Shown here: one piece after another, positions 61,399 to 64,000 of the stretch
Numbering within the stretch: position 1 is the first letter of the stretch
Layout: the number at the start of each line of letters is the position of its first letter
Source of the DNA: Mesorhizobium mediterraneum
GTDB taxonomy: Bacteria; Pseudomonadota; Alphaproteobacteria; Rhizobiales; Rhizobiaceae
Direction of reading: 5' to 3'
Length of the DNA stretch: 64,000 nt
Assembly (NCBI RefSeq): GCF_002284565.1
Contig: NZ_NPKI01000026.1
Coordinates: 287,292 to 351,291 of the forward strand
Made by a program: the position numbers and the translations under genes
Notes under the pieces: model-generated
What the model saw: only the letters and a program-made list of their open reading frames with translations
Database searches by the model: none
What the model was told of the DNA's origin: nothing

Positions 61399-62310
61399 AT
61401 GATCGATCTCAATGACATCGTGGTGTTCGCTCGCGTCGTCGAAGCTGGCAGCTTCACCGCTGCCGCGCGGCTGCTTGCCATGCCCAAGACGACGGTCAGT
61501 CGACGCGTTGCCGCGCTCGAGCGTGAGGTTGGGGTCCGCCTGCTGCAGCGCACGACGCGCAGCCTCAATGTGACGGATGCCGGGCGTCTGTATTACGAGC
61601 AGAGCAGTCAGGCGCTGCGGACGATCGAGGAAGCAAATCTGCGCCTTGCGGAAGCGAAGGCGGAACCATCGGGCACGATTCGCATTTCGGCGCCCGTTGG
61701 CTTCGGGGGCCATTTCCTCACAGCTGCCGTGGTCGACTTTCTGGCAATGTATCCGAAGACCAAAGTCGAACTGCGCCTGACCGACGACAAGCTCAACCTG
61801 GTTGAGGACGGCATAGATCTCGCCTTCCGAACCGGCATCCTACAGGATTCGACGCTGATTGCCCGCAAACTCGGCTCCACGCACAGGCTGCTCTGCGCCA
61901 GCCCGGACTATCTCGCAAGGCACGGGATGCCGAAACGCCTGGCGGATCTCGCGCACCACCAGTGCGTCATCGCAGGGCCTTCGACCTCGGGCACCCATTG
62001 GGTGCTGGATGGGCCACACGGTCAGGAAACGGTCACGGTGGCCGGGCGCTTCGCCGCCAATGAAATGCAGGCGGTCGTTGCGGCCACGCTCGCAGGCTTC
62101 GGCATCGCGCAATTGCCGCACAGCATCGCCGAACCCCTCATCAATGGGGGACGGCTGAGCCGCGTTCTCCGGGACTACACGACGCCGGCCGGCGGGCTGC
62201 ATGTGCTATATCCGAGCAGCCGGCATCTTTCGCCCCTCGTCAAGGCATTCATCGAGCTTGCGGCCGACCGGATTTCCAGTCTGGCAAATACTGTGGCTGA
62301 CCAGCAGTAG
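61399..62310 (+). CDS. LysR family transcription regulator
   Basis: A 303-residue regulator. The start at 61,399 (MIDLNDIVVFARVVEAGSFT) matches the family; the earlier ATG at 61,369 lacks support. The helix-turn-helix covers about 15-40 (SFTAAARLLAMPKTTVSRRV), the effector-binding fold about 90-295 (GTIRISAPVGFGGHFLTAAV, as in the CrgA/DmlR-type subgroup). It is divergent from the NmrA-like gene and converges on betB with 9 bp between stops. Confidence 0.88.
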   Translation: MIDLNDIVVFARVVEAGSFTAAARLLAMPKTTVSRRVAALEREVGVRLLQRTTRSLNVTDAGRLYYEQSSQALRTIEEANLRLAEAKAEPSGTIRISAPVGFGGHFLTAAVVDFLAMYPKTKVELRLTDDKLNLVEDGIDLAFRTGILQDSTLIARKLGSTHRLLCASPDYLARHGMPKRLADLAHHQCVIAGPSTSGTHWVLDGPHGQETVTVAGRFAANEMQAVVAATLAGFGIAQLPHSIAEPLINGGRLSRVLRDYTTPAGGLHVLYPSSRHLSPLVKAFIELAADRISSLANTVADQQ

Positions 62311-62319
62311 CCGCGAGCC

Positions 62320-63783
62320 TCAATACGGGCTCGCCACATCCCCGGTCTCGACATAGACCGACTTCAGCTGCGAATAGAGCGCCAGCGCGGCAAGCGAATT
62401 CTCGCGTCCGATACCGGACTGCTTGAAGCCGCCGAACGGAATTTCGACCGGCGTCAGATTGTAGGCGTTGATCCAGCAGGTCCCGGCCTGCAGCTCGGCG
62501 ATAACGCGGTGGGCGCGCGGCAGGTCGCGCGTGAACACACCCGCGGCAAGGCCGAACTCGGTATCGTTGGCCCGGTCGATCACCTCGTCCTCGCCGTCGA
62601 ATTTGAGCACGCTCATCACCGGCCCGAAAATCTCCTCGCGCGCGATGCGCATGGTGTCGGTGACGCCGGTGAAGACCGTCGGCTCGACGAAGAAGCCGCC
62701 CTGGAAGCCCTGTAGCGAAGGTACGTTGCCGCCGCAAGCAAGCATGGCGCCATCCTGCTTGCCGGCCTCGATATAGCCGATAACCTTCTCGTGCTGGGCC
62801 TTGGAGACAAGCGGCCCCATCTGCGTTTCCGGGTCGAGCGGATCGCCGATGCGGATCTTCTTCGTCCGCTCGACCAGCCGTTCGACGAAACGGTCGTGGA
62901 TGCCCTTCTGCACGAAGACCCGCGTGCCGTTGGAGCAGATCTGGCCGGTCGAATAGAAATTGCCAAGCATGGCGCCGCCAATGGCGTTTTCGAGATCGGC
63001 ATCGTCGAAGACGATCAGCGGCGACTTGCCGCCAAGCTCCATGGTGGCATGCTTCATCTTCGAACCGGCGAGCGACAGCACCTTGCGGCCGGTCGGTACC
63101 GAGCCGGTTACCGAGACCTTGGCGACGACATCGTGGCCGACGAGGCCGGCGCCGACATCGCCATAGCCTTGCACGACGTTGAACAGCCCGTCGGGCAGAC
63201 CGGCCTCGGTATAGATTTCGGCGAGCGCCAGCGCCGATAATGGCGTGTTCTCAGACGGCTTGAACACCATGGCGTTGCCCATGGCGAGTGCGGGTGCCGA
63301 TTTCCAACCGGCGATCTGGATCGGATAGTTCCAGGCGCCGATGCCGACACAGACGCCCAGCGCTTCGCGCCTCGTATAGGCAAAGGGTCCGCCGAGATCG
63401 AAGGCCTCGCCATTATAGGCAGCGACCGCGCCACCGAAATATTCGAGGCAGTCGGCTGCCGACGGCGCATCCGCCACCAGCGTCTCCTGGATCGCCTTGC
63501 CGGTATCAAGCGTCTCGATGCGCGCCAGGTCGGCGTTGCGCGCGCGCAAGATGTCGGCGGCGCGGCGCAGGATGCGTCCGCGCTCGACCGGCTTCAACCG
63601 CGACCAGGCCGGTTGGGCTGCACGCGCCGCTTCGATCGCGAGTTCCAGCACGTTCGGCGTCGCCGAACGCAGCATCGCGATGGTTTCGCCGGTTGCCGGA
63701 TAGATGACCGGCAGTGGCGCACCCTGCTCGTCGTCGATGTAGCGTCCGTTGACATAGTGCGATGCCGTTGGCTGGGCGCGCAT
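62320..63783 (-). CDS. betB: Betaine aldehyde dehydrogenase
   Basis: A 487-residue NAD-dependent aldehyde dehydrogenase, the standard BetB length with the start at 63,783 (GGAG about 10 bases upstream; the extension to 63,870 overlaps betA). It has ELGGKSPLIVF (general-base E249), the catalytic cysteine in STGQICSNGTRVFV (C283), NAD-binding AWNYPIQIAGWK and VSVTGSVPTGRK. It oxidises betaine aldehyde to glycine betaine, the second step of choline-derived osmoprotectant synthesis and choline catabolism. The C-terminal end of betA lies 51 bp upstream on the same strand. Confidence 0.92.
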   Translation of the reverse strand: MRAQPTASHYVNGRYIDDEQGAPLPVIYPATGETIAMLRSATPNVLELAIEAARAAQPAWSRLKPVERGRILRRAADILRARNADLARIETLDTGKAIQETLVADAPSAADCLEYFGGAVAAYNGEAFDLGGPFAYTRREALGVCVGIGAWNYPIQIAGWKSAPALAMGNAMVFKPSENTPLSALALAEIYTEAGLPDGLFNVVQGYGDVGAGLVGHDVVAKVSVTGSVPTGRKVLSLAGSKMKHATMELGGKSPLIVFDDADLENAIGGAMLGNFYSTGQICSNGTRVFVQKGIHDRFVERLVERTKKIRIGDPLDPETQMGPLVSKAQHEKVIGYIEAGKQDGAMLACGGNVPSLQGFQGGFFVEPTVFTGVTDTMRIAREEIFGPVMSVLKFDGEDEVIDRANDTEFGLAAGVFTRDLPRAHRVIAELQAGTCWINAYNLTPVEIPFGGFKQSGIGRENSLAALALYSQLKSVYVETGDVASPY

Positions 63784-63833
63784 AGCTGTTCTCCAATCGT
63801 CTTCGCAGAGCGGACAGTCCGCCGGATCATGGC

Positions 63834-64000
63834 CTATCTGTCTGACACCTGCCAGCGCGGATTGATCCATGGTTCCTGGTTGGACGGCGCCAGCGGCGTG
63901 CGGCCAAGAATGTGGTCGGCGGCCTTTTCGCCGGTCATGATCGACGGCGCGTTGAGATTGCCGTTGGTGACGCGCGGGAAGATCGAGGAATCGGCGACCC
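63834..64000 (-). CDS. betA: Choline dehydrogenase, C-terminal end (partial)
   Basis: The last 54 codons of a GMC oxidoreductase, running off the window: DSSIFPRVTNGNLNAPSIMT, then GEKAADHILGRTPLAPSNQE, ending WQVSDR. The DxSxFP...NxNAPxIMxGEKAAD pattern is characteristic of BetA. The enzyme oxidises choline to betaine aldehyde. Order betA-betB on one strand matches rhizobial bet operons, in which betI usually lies before betA or close by (outside this window). Confidence 0.88.
   Translation of the reverse strand, partial: VADSSIFPRVTNGNLNAPSIMTGEKAADHILGRTPLAPSNQEPWINPRWQVSDR

Noticed and set aside
1..64000. CRISPR arrays, rRNA genes, plasmid origins and phage structural genes
   Set aside because: Looked for regularly spaced repeats, rRNA-like sequence, partition or replication genes and capsid or tail genes; none seen. 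The only tandem repeats are coding (54,161-54,358 and 41,191-41,226).

Overview
The window looks like a chromosomal segment of a rhizobial alphaproteobacterium, most likely Mesorhizobium or a close relative. This is inferred from gene content and style: high GC, a betB-betA pair, peptide-type ABC operons controlled by FadR-type GntR regulators, an RTX-tailed GH16 glycanase, an ExoF-like export protein and interspersed palindromic repeats typical of rhizobia. No database search was possible, so genus level is an inference.

Left part (1-28,768), ordinary accessory metabolism. It opens with the 3' end of a molybdenum hydroxylase large subunit. Next come an NmrA-type reductase with an unusual HAD-phosphatase/P-loop ATPase fusion, a stress-type SDR, and a Rieske/FAD reductase fusion. 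Two ABC-transporter catabolic loci follow. Locus A (6.3-17.4 kb) is divergent around one GntR regulator: leftward two Gfo/Idh oxidoreductases, a DapA-family aldolase and a frameshifted HAD phosphatase; rightward the regulator, a complete peptide-type ABC importer and a second DapA-family aldolase. Locus B (18.5-25.4 kb) is a single leftward operon: GntR regulator, kdgD, binding protein, two permeases and a fused double ATPase. Both have clear candidate operators. Thioredoxin 2, an APH/AAA kinase fusion and a universal stress protein complete this part.

Middle part (28,887-58,559), a genomic island of about 29.6 kb. The only intact tRNA in the window, tRNA-Pro(CGG) at 58,515-58,588, shares a perfect 66-bp direct repeat with 28,887-28,952. 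The repeat runs from just beyond the tRNA 3' end into the anticodon stem-loop, a classic tyrosine-recombinase attachment site. A decayed tyrosine recombinase lies beside the left copy. The cargo is a mosaic exopolysaccharide locus: a GH16 RTX glycanase, a methyltransferase, a leftward cassette (GH5 glycanase, broken GT2, chimeric GT4/GT2, GMC-like flavoprotein with a ferredoxin-type cysteine motif, epimerase), a GINT1_N-like protein, a tightly overlapping rightward operon (GT2, GT4, large membrane protein, DUF1616-like protein, GT4, flippase), a truncated acyltransferase, an AT-richer GNAT/flavoprotein block, an ExoF-like export protein with six 11-residue repeats, and LuxR-type and Crp-type regulators. 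No polysaccharide co-polymerase and no recognised priming transferase is present, so the pathway probably relies on chromosomal partners or is incomplete.

Right part (58,560-64,000), core-like genes: a phosphomannomutase/phosphoglucomutase, a divergent NmrA/LysR pair, betB, and the 3' end of betA running off the window.
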